Below are positions 1-5,983 of a DNA stretch of 10,771 nucleotides, one piece after another. Source of the stretch: Bacteroidales bacterium (GTDB taxonomy: Bacteria; Bacteroidota; Bacteroidia; Bacteroidales; Muribaculaceae); the NCBI GenBank assembly GCA_030526455.1, contig JAUNCU010000094.1, forward strand, positions 1-10,771, read 5' to 3'. The notes under the pieces are model-generated. The model ran no database searches. It was given only the letters and a program-made list of their open reading frames with translations, and was not told where the DNA came from. Both the position numbers and the translations under genes were made by a program. Each line of letters starts with the position of its first letter. Within the stretch, counting starts at the first letter, position 1.

Positions 1-17
1 CTGTTAGACTTAAAATC

Positions 18-545
18 ATGAACGAAACTATCCAACACATCATCTCACGCCGCAGCGTGAAGAAGTACACCTCTGCGCCTGTCGACGAGGCGCTTGTAGC
101 CGAAGTGGCAAAGGCTGGCACCTATGCCCCCACGGGCATGAACATGCAGTCGCCCATCATTATCGCCGTCACCAATAAGGCCCTGCGCGACCGCCTCAGC
201 GAAATCAACCGCGCCATTCTCGGCACCGACCACGACCCCTTCTACGGCGCTCCCGTGGTGCTGGTGGTGCTCGCCAAGAAATCGGTGGGCACTTGCATCT
301 ACGACGGTTCGCTCGTGATGCAAAACATGATGCTCGCCGCCCATAGCCTCGGCCTCGGCTCGTGCTGGATTCACCGCGCAAAGCAGACCTTCGAAAGCGA
401 AGATGGCCGCCAAATCCTCGCCGACCTCGGTATCGACGCCTCCCAATACGAAGGCATAGGCAACTGCATCATCGGCCACGCAGCCGAAGGCGCCCTAAAG
501 CCACAAGCCCCACGAAAAGAAAACTACATCATCTGGGCAAAGTAA
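18..545 (+). CDS. Nitroreductase family protein (FMN-dependent oxidoreductase)
   Basis: The 175-residue product has the layout of a small FMN-dependent nitroreductase. These are cytoplasmic flavoproteins, usually dimeric, that use NAD(P)H to reduce nitro groups, quinones or related acceptors. Near the N-terminus is the RRSVKKY segment (residues 11-17), where family members bind the FMN phosphate. APTGMN (37-42) is the second flavin-contacting loop, and the GLGSCWIHR region (112-120) is the usual C-terminal flavin motif. Length is normal for the short subfamily. The ATG at 18 is preceded by an A-rich stretch and fits the family N-terminus. The next gene starts 43 bp downstream on the same strand, so cotranscription is likely. 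The promoter must lie upstream of the window. The physiological substrate cannot be told from sequence. Confidence 0.93.
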   Translation: MNETIQHIISRRSVKKYTSAPVDEALVAEVAKAGTYAPTGMNMQSPIIIAVTNKALRDRLSEINRAILGTDHDPFYGAPVVLVVLAKKSVGTCIYDGSLVMQNMMLAAHSLGLGSCWIHRAKQTFESEDGRQILADLGIDASQYEGIGNCIIGHAAEGALKPQAPRKENYIIWAK

Positions 546-588
546 GAAGGAAGCACAATAGTCACTAGAGCCACTAGTCCCCAAGATA

Positions 589-1629
589 ATGCCACCCACC
601 TCCATCCGCCTGCTCAACCAGCACCTCGCCGCGCCACAGTTCTCGCTCCCTGAGGAAGTGGTGGCTCACTTTGGTGCCATGCAAGCCCAGGAGTATCGCA
701 TGATGCGCTGGGCTGTGGCGATGCGCACCAAGCGACCGTCGCAAAAGGCTTTCACACAGGCCTTCGACGAGGGCCGCATCGTGCGCTTGCACCTGCTGCG
801 CGGCACTTGGCAACTGGTGAGCGCCGCCGACTACTGGTGGATGCTCAGCCTCTGCGGCGAAAAAGCCCGCCGTGTGATCAGCGGATGGATGAGCAGCAAC
901 AAAATATCCCTTCCGCCCGACGAAATCGCCTCCATTCGCCGCGTGCTCATCGACGTGGCTGAGCGCCTCGGCAGCGCCACAAAGGAAGATTTCATGACTG
1001 CGCTCTCACAGCGTGGCATCGGCATCGACGCCCAGCGCCTGTCGTATCACATACGCTTCGCCGAACTCGACGGCATCCTCTGCAGCGGCAACTTGCTGCC
1101 CATGAAGGCCTCCTACGCCCTCTCCGAGGCAAAAATCCCCGCCACGCCAGCCATGGAGCGCGACGAGATGCTCTCGCTCCTTACCCGAAAATACTTCCAA
1201 AGCCACCAGCCCGCCACGCTTGAGGACTTCGTCTGGTGGTCGGGACTCGGGCTGACCGACTGCCGCCGTGGCATCGCCGCGCTGGGTGCCGCCCTCCACA
1301 CCATCAAGCACAAGGGCCGCGATTTTTATCTGCTCGACGACTGCCGCACACGCGGTTTCCGCTCAGGCAACTATCTGCTCATCCCGCCCTACGACGAGTA
1401 TCTCATAGGCTACAAAAGCCGCGACCTCGTGCTCGACCCAGCCCACAAGCACCGCGCCCACAACAACTCCGGCATCTTCCAGCCCATCGTAGCGCACAAC
1501 GGCGAAGTGTGCGGCAACTGGACACCCTTCACCCCCACCCCCGAAGTCACCTTCTTCGCAGGCACCCACCCCACCCAAGCCCCCATAACCCAAGCCATCA
1601 GCAATTACAAAAAATACCAAAACAAATAA
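589..1629 (+). CDS. AlkZ-like winged-helix DNA glycosylase (HTH_42 / DUF1006 family)
   Basis: The 346-residue product matches the HTH_42 family, whose characterised members (AlkZ of Streptomyces, YcaQ/AlkX of E. coli) are DNA glycosylases that remove bulky alkyl lesions or unhook interstrand crosslinks. Visible signatures are MQAQEYR (31-37), LLRGTWQLVSAADYWWM (69-85), PATLEDFVWWSGL (208-220), LLIPPYDEYLIGYKSRD (263-279) and GIFQPIVAHNGEVCGNW (295-311). The catalytic motif of the family is Q-x-Q (AlkZ type) or Q-x-D (YcaQ type); here Q32-A-Q34 is seen, so it belongs to the AlkZ-like side. Length is close to the family norm and nothing is truncated. It sits 43 bp after the nitroreductase and 31 bp before a PD-(D/E)XK nuclease on the same strand. 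Glycosylase activity and lesion range are inferred from the family. Confidence 0.88.
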   Translation: MPPTSIRLLNQHLAAPQFSLPEEVVAHFGAMQAQEYRMMRWAVAMRTKRPSQKAFTQAFDEGRIVRLHLLRGTWQLVSAADYWWMLSLCGEKARRVISGWMSSNKISLPPDEIASIRRVLIDVAERLGSATKEDFMTALSQRGIGIDAQRLSYHIRFAELDGILCSGNLLPMKASYALSEAKIPATPAMERDEMLSLLTRKYFQSHQPATLEDFVWWSGLGLTDCRRGIAALGAALHTIKHKGRDFYLLDDCRTRGFRSGNYLLIPPYDEYLIGYKSRDLVLDPAHKHRAHNNSGIFQPIVAHNGEVCGNWTPFTPTPEVTFFAGTHPTQAPITQAISNYKKYQNK

Positions 1630-1660
1630 CTATTCACCACTCCTAAACAACACCACCAAT

Positions 1661-2524
1661 ATGCCCGACACTAAAGGAATGTTCACCATAGAAGGCGAGC
1701 CACAAATCGTGGCCGACGCCCGCAAGAAGATTTTGAAAGAATTTGAAGACCTCGAGTTCTACGAAGAAGGACACCAATACTTCCTCCACGGCCAGGAAAT
1801 CACGCTATCGGTTTCCGGCGTGGGCCACAGGTTCATCCGCGAGCCTTTCAACGAAAGCCTCCAAGCCGCCCGTTATGCCCAAAAGCATGGCATGACCGCC
1901 GAATATTGGATTCAGCAATGGAAGCAAAACTCATTCAGGGCCACCACCCTTGGCACCAAAACCCACGAGTATGGAGAAAGCCTTGCCTACCTCCGTGCCG
2001 GCCACCCCGAGTTGATCAGAGACTCCATCAAGCCTCAGTACATGGAGCGCTATGGCTATCTGGCCCCTATCCACCCAAAGGAAGAGGCCGTCTTGAAATT
2101 TATGGACGAACTACCCGATTCTATGCATCTTGTGCTGAACGAAACAAAGGTGTACAGCGGCAAGAACCCCGAGCAGTCGAAGAATCTCCAGGAACTCATC
2201 TGCGGCACCTTCGACATGCTTTACTACTACGATGGCGAAGGCGACCACTCCAAAGCAGGATTCATCATCCTCGACTACAAAACTAACGCAAGCCTCCATA
2301 ACGACTACAACAAGAGGTTTCACAAAATGCTCCTCCCCCCATTCCATAACATGATAGAGCAGGACATATGCCTCTACACCATCCAGTTGAGCCTCTACGC
2401 ACTCATGCTCGAAGACATCGGCATCCCCGTAATCGACAGAAGAATCGTGTGGCTCACCAACGACGGCAACTACCTAACCATTTCAGTGCCCGACGTATCT
2501 GCAACCCTCAGAACCACACTATAA
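1661..2524 (+). CDS. Stand-alone PD-(D/E)XK nuclease of RecB / lambda-exonuclease type
   Basis: The 287-residue product carries the complete set of RecB-like nuclease motifs in order: G98-T-K-T-H102 (the GxxxH motif), E161, G182-T-F-D185, the D205-Y-K207 metal/catalytic core, and Q242-L-S-L-Y246 (the QxxxY motif). The N-terminal part has the pattern EGHQYFLHGQEITLSVSGV (36-54), resembling the Y..H.Y...G..L.SV segment common in phage and mobile-element exonucleases of this fold. No helicase domain is fused and no iron-sulfur cluster cysteines are seen, so it is not a Cas4 or AddB. It is probably a DNA exonuclease, but substrate and partner are unknown. It lies 31 bp after the AlkZ-like gene, and the trio may be one transcript. 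A dispersed repeat begins 13 bp after its stop codon. Confidence 0.8.
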   Translation: MPDTKGMFTIEGEPQIVADARKKILKEFEDLEFYEEGHQYFLHGQEITLSVSGVGHRFIREPFNESLQAARYAQKHGMTAEYWIQQWKQNSFRATTLGTKTHEYGESLAYLRAGHPELIRDSIKPQYMERYGYLAPIHPKEEAVLKFMDELPDSMHLVLNETKVYSGKNPEQSKNLQELICGTFDMLYYYDGEGDHSKAGFIILDYKTNASLHNDYNKRFHKMLLPPFHNMIEQDICLYTIQLSLYALMLEDIGIPVIDRRIVWLTNDGNYLTISVPDVSATLRTTL

Positions 2525-2536
2525 TCGCCCCCCACC

Positions 2537-2743
2537 AGCCTGTCCGAAAACTCGAAAATGCGGCAGACCTATAACAAAACACTAGGCGACCACCCACCGC
2601 CGTCGGAGACGGCTTATTATGGTTAACTCCATGCAAGCGAGTGAATTGCGAAGCAATTCGTGAGTGCGGCTTGGAGATAAGGAACAGCAAAGAAAAAGAG
2701 CCTCGGAGAGGGTCGGTTATGGCAGAACCCCAAGTTTTCGGAT
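2537..2743. repeat. Dispersed hairpin repeat, copy 1
   Basis: This element is repeated at 6503-6712. The core (2597-2722 against 6562-6686) is nearly identical, with a few substitutions and one extra A here. It contains three small hairpins with 3-base loops: GCCGTC-GGA-GACGGC (2599-2613), GAATTGC-GAA-GCAATTC (2643-2659) and CCTC-GGA-GAGG (2701-2711). The outer ends form an inverted repeat: TCCGAAAACTCG (2543-2554) against CAAGTTTTCGGA (2731-2742), 11 of 12 pairing. No reading frame in it looks like a real gene. It starts 13 bp after the nuclease stop codon. The first hairpin, followed by TTATTAT, could act as a weak terminator for the upstream genes. It resembles a small non-autonomous palindromic element; its mobility is inferred. 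Confidence 0.85.
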
Positions 2744-2801
2744 AGCCCCCCACGAAAAAAAGCAAGAAGGCGTCAAGGGGGGGTGTCAAAACGTAGAACA
2801 A

Positions 2802-2894
2802 GGTAGGGACGCGATACCTCGCATCCGCGCCAGGCGATGGCTATTATATTGATTACCATCACCTAATGCGGACGCGATACATCGCGTCCCTACC
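2802..2894. repeat. Palindromic GGGACGCGAT element
   Basis: A perfect 14-bp inverted repeat, GGTAGGGACGCGAT (2802-2815) against ATCGCGTCCCTACC (2881-2894), encloses 65 bp. The right arm also forms a tight local hairpin, GGACGCGAT-AC-ATCGCGTCC (2870-2889). An inner stem, GGCGATGG (2833-2840) with CCATCACC (2857-2864), pairs with one wobble. A degenerate relative occurs at 5936-5955. From general familiarity, intergenic palindromes of this type are common in Bacteroidales genomes. The region is non-coding. It lies downstream of the - strand gene that ends at 2930 and may help end its transcript, but no U-tract follows on that strand. Confidence 0.75.
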
Positions 2895-2929
2895 ATAATT
2901 TCCCCGTTTTGGGGCTATTTTTGCAAATA

Positions 2930-3571
2930 TCAATCTGCTTGACTCATTAGAATCTTAGTGTGTTCCGAGGTTGTGACAAGTTTAACGAATTCAGCGCAAG
3001 GTTCACTGTTCTTATCCTTTGTATCTACACCATACTCATTATATAAGGCATCGTAGTCATGATAGTAGTCAACGATTTCCACTATGGCGTATTTATATTC
3101 TGGACGTCGGTAAACAACGGCTCTCGCTAGCAATTCCTCTTTAAGCAAATCCACTAATTCTCCCACCGACAGTGTCTGGCTCAGAATCTTGATAATTTTA
3201 TTGATATTAGAATAATCACCCGTGCGCAAAAGATATATATATCTTGACAAAGCCCTTTTGGCCTCATCTTCATAGTCATGATATACTTGTAATTTATAGG
3301 CAATATTCTCTTCAATCTCTGCCTTAATATCGTAACCGTCGCAAAAGCCAAACAGAAGGTGCAGCAACTTATACCAAGCCTTATCGTAGTCAATATCACT
3401 GCTATCTTCAAAACCAAAGCACATCAGACCAAACTCGCATGAGAAAGTATCAATCACACTTCGCGCACTGTTACGCCTGAAAAATCCTCTAATGTCTTTA
3501 AACTCGTTGAGCCTAATTTTAAATAGTTTACAATCTTGACGGGTGAAGTTATAACTGTAACAACGTTTCAT
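2930..3571 (-). CDS. Hypothetical protein, AT-rich orphan gene
   Basis: The 213-residue product is not recognised. It is soluble in appearance: no signal peptide, no membrane segment, no clear catalytic motif. It is rich in Tyr, Asp, Glu and Lys (for example DYYHDYDALYNEYGVD near residues 166-181) and looks mostly helical. Its DNA is visibly richer in A and T than all neighbouring genes, with codons such as TTA, ATA and AAT that the neighbours avoid, which suggests recent acquisition. A Bacteroidales -7 box lies 48 bp upstream of the ATG at 3571, supporting the start and showing it is its own transcription unit. It is flanked on both sides by structured repeats (2802-2894 and 3704-3801). Such genes are often accessory; no function is proposed. 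Confidence 0.7.
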   Translation of the reverse strand: MKRCYSYNFTRQDCKLFKIRLNEFKDIRGFFRRNSARSVIDTFSCEFGLMCFGFEDSSDIDYDKAWYKLLHLLFGFCDGYDIKAEIEENIAYKLQVYHDYEDEAKRALSRYIYLLRTGDYSNINKIIKILSQTLSVGELVDLLKEELLARAVVYRRPEYKYAIVEIVDYYHDYDALYNEYGVDTKDKNSEPCAEFVKLVTTSEHTKILMSQAD

Positions 3572-3618
3572 GATATATAATATATTTGAATTAATATTTC
3601 AGCATACCTTTCTTTCCA

Positions 3619-3626
3619 CAAATATA
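3619..3626 (-). promoter_or_regulatory. Promoter -7 box for the 2930-3571 gene
   Basis: Read on the - strand this is TATATTTG, a perfect match to the Bacteroidales -7 consensus TAnnTTTG. It places the transcript start about 40 nt before the ATG at 3571. No convincing TTTG -33 box is seen at the usual distance. Confidence 0.5.
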
Positions 3627-3703
3627 CAAGTTTTTTTTAATATTGGGCTAATAAGCATCCTCTTTTTTCTCGCCACTCACCATTTACAATCCTTCACTCA
3701 TGC

Positions 3704-3784
3704 GAAAACTCGGAATAAGCCGGCCACCCAAAACAAAAAAACACTAGCCATCCACCCAACGCCTTCGGCGACGGCTCTGGATGG
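3704..3784. repeat. Dispersed hairpin repeat, partial third copy
   Basis: The left half of the repeat seen at 2537-2743 recurs here in diverged form. GAAAACTCG (3704-3712) matches 2546-2554. After a spacer of similar length (26 against 22 bp), positions 3739-3784 match 2577-2622 at 36 of 46 bases by eye, including AAACACTAG, CCACCCA and GACGGCT. The right half of the full element is absent. This copy overlaps the long stem of a terminator, so the repeat seems to have been turned into, or derived from, a terminator. Confidence 0.6.
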
Positions 3785-3801
3785 ACGGCTAGTGTTTTTT
3801 T
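3735..3801 (-). terminator. Strong intrinsic terminator after the GH43 gene
   Basis: A perfect 15-bp inverted repeat, AAAAAAACACTAGCC (3735-3749) against GGCTAGTGTTTTTTT (3787-3801), continues inward with ATCCA/TGGAT (3750-3754 with 3778-3782) after a 4-base bulge. A small inner GCC-TTC-GGC hairpin lies at 3761-3769. Because the stem is A-rich on one side and T-rich on the other, it gives a U-tract on both strands and could work in both directions. It lies about 50 bp beyond the GH43 stop codon, before the next - strand promoter. Confidence 0.85.
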
Positions 3802-3852
3802 CTTTTGACGAACTATATTAGTTGTTTTGCTCCTGGCTGGGGGGCTTGTTTC

Positions 3853-4797
3853 CTATCGGTGCTGCTGCACGAGGCGGATGGTGCCGTCGGGGTTGTAATA
3901 GAGTTTGTCGACGGCTATGGAGCGGTACTCGTTTTTGTGGGAGAGGTCGCTGTTGTGGTAGAAGAGAAACCACTCGCCTTTGTATTGCACAATGCTGCCG
4001 TGCGTCATTGCACACGTGGTGGGAGCCAGCAGTATGCCTTTGTATTCCCATGGCCCCAGTGGCGAGTCGCCCATGCAGTACACCATGCGGTTGGCGCCCG
4101 AGAAGTTGTCGGCATAACTGAGGTAGTATTTGCCGTTGTATTTATGCATCCATGCCCCTTCGTGAAAGTCAACCAGTCCTTCCATCTTCTTCAGCGGAGC
4201 TTTGAGCGAAATCATGTCGTCGTTCAGCGGAGCGCCGTAGCAGTTGCCCCCGCCGCCGTAGTAGAAGTAGGCCTGGCCATCATCGTCCACAAACACGCAA
4301 GGGTCGATCATGTCCCAGCCACCCACGCCTGCCATGGGCTGGTCGAGCACGCGGAAGTCCCGGTCGGGCTTATCGCTCACCGCCACGCCTATCTTCCACG
4401 AGGGCGACACATTGCTCTCGCTGGGATGGGGGAAATAGAAATAATACTTGCCATTCTTGAAGGCACAGTCGGGCGCCCACATAAATCCGCCTTCGGGCCT
4501 ACCCCACTTCACCATCGAGGCGCTCACGATTTCGCCATGATCGGTCCAGTGCTGCATATCGGTGGTGGAAAACACGTGGTAGCGGTCCATCAGGTCGCAG
4601 CCCCGAGCGGGATACACATCGTGAGACGGATACACGTAGAGGCGGCCGTCCTGCCACACGTGGGCAGAGGGATCGGCGGTATACATGTGGGTGATAAACG
4701 GGTTAGGACCCAGCGTGAGTCCTTTCTGGGAAGTGTGGCACGAAGTGGCTGAAAGTGCCAGCGCACATGCCGCGCCCATAATGAGTCGATGAGTCAT
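3853..4797 (-). CDS. Glycoside hydrolase family 43 lipoprotein
   Basis: The 314-residue product is a single-domain GH43 enzyme, a five-bladed beta-propeller family acting on arabinose- or xylose-containing glycans. The expected catalytic set is visible: D42 in TADPSAHVW (general base), D165 in DMIDPCVF (pKa modulator) and E213 in FHEGAWMHKYNGKYYLSYA (general acid), with MWAPDCAFKNGKYYFYFP (106-123) and THGSIVQYKGEWFLFYH (265-281, H266) also typical. The N-terminus MTHRLIMGAACALALSATSC is a lipoprotein signal with the modified Cys at 20. No acidic surface-export signal follows (HTSQK), so a periplasm-facing anchor is more likely than the cell surface. No SusC/SusD partners or other carbohydrate enzymes are in the window, so the substrate (arabinan, arabinoxylan or xylan side chains) cannot be fixed. 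A -7 box lies upstream and a strong terminator downstream: a single-gene unit. Confidence 0.92.
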   Translation of the reverse strand: MTHRLIMGAACALALSATSCHTSQKGLTLGPNPFITHMYTADPSAHVWQDGRLYVYPSHDVYPARGCDLMDRYHVFSTTDMQHWTDHGEIVSASMVKWGRPEGGFMWAPDCAFKNGKYYFYFPHPSESNVSPSWKIGVAVSDKPDRDFRVLDQPMAGVGGWDMIDPCVFVDDDGQAYFYYGGGGNCYGAPLNDDMISLKAPLKKMEGLVDFHEGAWMHKYNGKYYLSYADNFSGANRMVYCMGDSPLGPWEYKGILLAPTTCAMTHGSIVQYKGEWFLFYHNSDLSHKNEYRSIAVDKLYYNPDGTIRLVQQHR

Positions 4798-4833
4798 AGT
4801 CGTATGCTTTTAAGTAGTTGAGTTCTGTAGCCT

Positions 4834-4841
4834 CAAAGTTA
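4834..4841 (-). promoter_or_regulatory. Promoter -7 box for the GH43 gene
   Basis: On the - strand this reads TAACTTTG, matching TAnnTTTG exactly, and implies a 5' leader of about 30 nt before the ATG at 4797. No clear TTTG -33 box is seen at the expected spacing. Confidence 0.5.
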
Positions 4842-4929
4842 CGGCCATGCCACTTCTTTTCATGTCACCCTTGTGTCAAAAAGTAGGAAAAATGGCGTGT
4901 CGCCTCTTCTCTAGGCCGGGCTTTTCTTC

Positions 4930-4959
4930 TTTGCCCTATTGCGTAAGACGGGATTTTTG
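4930..4959 (+). promoter_or_regulatory. Candidate promoter for the cysteine-rich small protein
   Basis: TTTG (4930-4933) is followed after 18 bp by GATTTTTG (4952-4959), one base off TAnnTTTG. The predicted transcript start, near 4966, favours translation from the ATG at 4999 (or 4981) and argues against the TTG at 4939, which would lie inside the promoter. Confidence 0.45.
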
Positions 4960-4998
4960 CTGAAATTTGTGGCACGGTTTATGCTTAATCATGAAGTG

Positions 4999-5193
4999 AT
5001 GAATAACGACACCCTTCTCTCCACCCCCGAAGAGCGCCGTGCCTATGTGCTGGAGCGCTGGAAATGCCTGCACTGCTGCGAAGAGTGCGGCAAGTGCAAG
5101 GTGCTGCGTGGCCGCGACCCCGAAACGCTCTACGCCGACTACATCGAGGGCCGCCGCAGTTACATGGACGTAACCATCGACGTGAGAAAATAG
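4999..5193 (+). CDS. Small cysteine-rich protein, possible metal binder
   Basis: The frame is open from 4939, but the only early codon there is TTG and it lies within the candidate promoter. The residues before 4999 (RKTGFLLKFVARF...) look non-coding. Starting at the ATG at 4999 gives 64 residues (the ATG at 4981 would add six). The protein has a charged helix-like start (TPEERRAYVLERW), then the cluster C23-x2-C26-C27-x2-C30-x2-C33, then a charged tail (GRDPETLYADYIEGRRSYMDVTIDVRK). Five closely spaced cysteines suggest a zinc or iron-sulfur site, but no known family is recognised with certainty. No signal peptide, so it is cytoplasmic. The gene that follows has its own promoter beginning just after this stop codon. 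Confidence 0.72.
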   Translation: MNNDTLLSTPEERRAYVLERWKCLHCCEECGKCKVLRGRDPETLYADYIEGRRSYMDVTIDVRK

Positions 5194-5210
5194 GCCCAAA
5201 AGCCGCGGCA

Positions 5211-5242
5211 TTTGGAAAATCAAAAAACAATATGTATTTTTG
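5211..5242 (+). promoter_or_regulatory. Consensus Bacteroidales promoter for the 5281 gene
   Basis: TTTG (5211-5214), exactly 20 bp, then TATTTTTG (5235-5242): a full match to the Bacteroidales TTTG / TAnnTTTG pattern. The predicted start near 5249 leaves about 32 nt of A-rich leader before the ATG at 5281. Confidence 0.75.
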
Positions 5243-5280
5243 CCACACTTAATTATTGAACTCAAAAACAAAACCCCTGT

Positions 5281-5895
5281 ATGAAAAGAACAGCATTTTC
5301 TCTCATTTTCGCCTGCTGCATGCTCGCTATGGCGGCGCAGGACGTTGTCAAGGTGAAATATCAAGGCGCTAAGCCCACCATCACCCATTTTGTGCAAGCC
5401 TTGGTGAATACCCGCGCAAAAGCCGAGGTGATTGACTGCGACGAGGCCGGCAACGCCTTCGACCGAGCATGGAATCGCCATTGCAAAGGACTACCACAAG
5501 AGAAAGGCGAAACCTTCACCGTCGACCAGAAGAATGGATACGTGCGCTATGAGTCGAAACACGAGGAGCACACGCTCGTGATCGAAATGTGCTACTGGAA
5601 CGAAGCCGACGGCAAGCACCGCCTCGTGGCCTACAATGTGGCCAGTTACTTCAACGGCAAGTACTCCACCGGCCAATACGACGGCCTCGACTTCTACCGC
5701 TACAACAACGCCACACGCACCATGACCCGCACCCAGGACGTGGGTTTCGAGGTGGAATACTACAGCGAAGATGGTGCACGGGTGTCGTACGACCTCCCAC
5801 GCTCGGGCAAAAACATCACCAAGAAATCGTGGTACGACGACGGACGCATCGTGAGCAACACCCTCAAGTGGCAAGGCCGCCGCTTCACCCGCTAA
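5281..5895 (+). CDS. Secreted protein of unknown function
   Basis: The 204-residue product begins with a clear Sec signal peptide (MKRTAFSLIFACCMLAMAAQ) with likely cleavage after AMA or MAA, residues 18-19. Cys12-Cys13 lie inside the hydrophobic core and do not make a good lipobox, so a soluble periplasmic or secreted protein is favoured. The mature part is hydrophilic, with alternating aromatic-rich strands (VRYESKHEEHTLVIEMCYWNEADGKHRLVAYNVASYF, then YDGLDFYRYNNATRTMTRT, then GFEVEYYSEDGARVSYDLPRSG), suggesting a mainly beta fold. No enzyme motif is seen. A consensus promoter precedes it and a hairpin with a T-rich tail follows. The ATG at 5281 is fixed by the signal peptide and promoter distance. 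Confidence 0.85.
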   Translation: MKRTAFSLIFACCMLAMAAQDVVKVKYQGAKPTITHFVQALVNTRAKAEVIDCDEAGNAFDRAWNRHCKGLPQEKGETFTVDQKNGYVRYESKHEEHTLVIEMCYWNEADGKHRLVAYNVASYFNGKYSTGQYDGLDFYRYNNATRTMTRTQDVGFEVEYYSEDGARVSYDLPRSGKNITKKSWYDDGRIVSNTLKWQGRRFTR

Positions 5896-5935
5896 CGGGG
5901 CAAAATAGTCACATCTCTATCTATATAATAATTAC

Positions 5936-5966
5936 AGGGGCGCAATCGCGTCCCTTTATATTTTTT
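5936..5966 (+). terminator. Probable terminator between convergent genes, derived from a GGGACGCGAT palindrome
   Basis: AGGGGCGCAATCGCGTCCCT (5936-5955) is an imperfect palindrome that folds with one wobble and one mismatch and is followed by TTATATTTTTT. It sits 40 bp after the secreted-protein stop codon and faces the end of the convergent gene at 5984. Its right half matches the ATCGCGTCCCT arm of the element at 2802-2894, so it looks like a decayed copy of that repeat serving as a terminator. Confidence 0.6.
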
Positions 5967-5983
5967 AGTTGCCGAGGTAGCCG

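Noticed and set aside
2508..2801. - strand frame with a product shared with 6518-6751 (SRIA.QFTRLHGVNHNKPSPTA)
   Set aside because: The shared peptide comes from the dispersed DNA repeat. Differences between copies change amino acids while hairpin stems are kept, and the frames run into unrelated flanks, so DNA/RNA structure is the conserved item.
2902..2923. CCCC-GTTTT-GGGG hairpin with TATTTTTG as a + strand terminator or promoter
   Set aside because: The stem is only four pairs, no + strand gene follows, no -33 box is at the right distance, and the nearest + gene ended almost 400 bp upstream.
3570..3821. 83-residue + strand frame
   Set aside because: It overlaps the promoter of the - strand orphan gene and the terminator/repeat; no family match and no promoter.
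3805..4752. 315-residue open frame on the + strand
   Set aside because: It is exactly antisense to the GH43 gene, whose catalytic motifs and lipoprotein signal are clear. The + frame is Val/His/Ala-rich without motifs and has no promoter: a composition shadow.
4939..4998. TTG start and 20 extra residues for the cysteine-rich protein
   Set aside because: The codon lies between the candidate -33 and -7 boxes and the residues look non-coding; ATG at 4999 (or 4981) is preferred.
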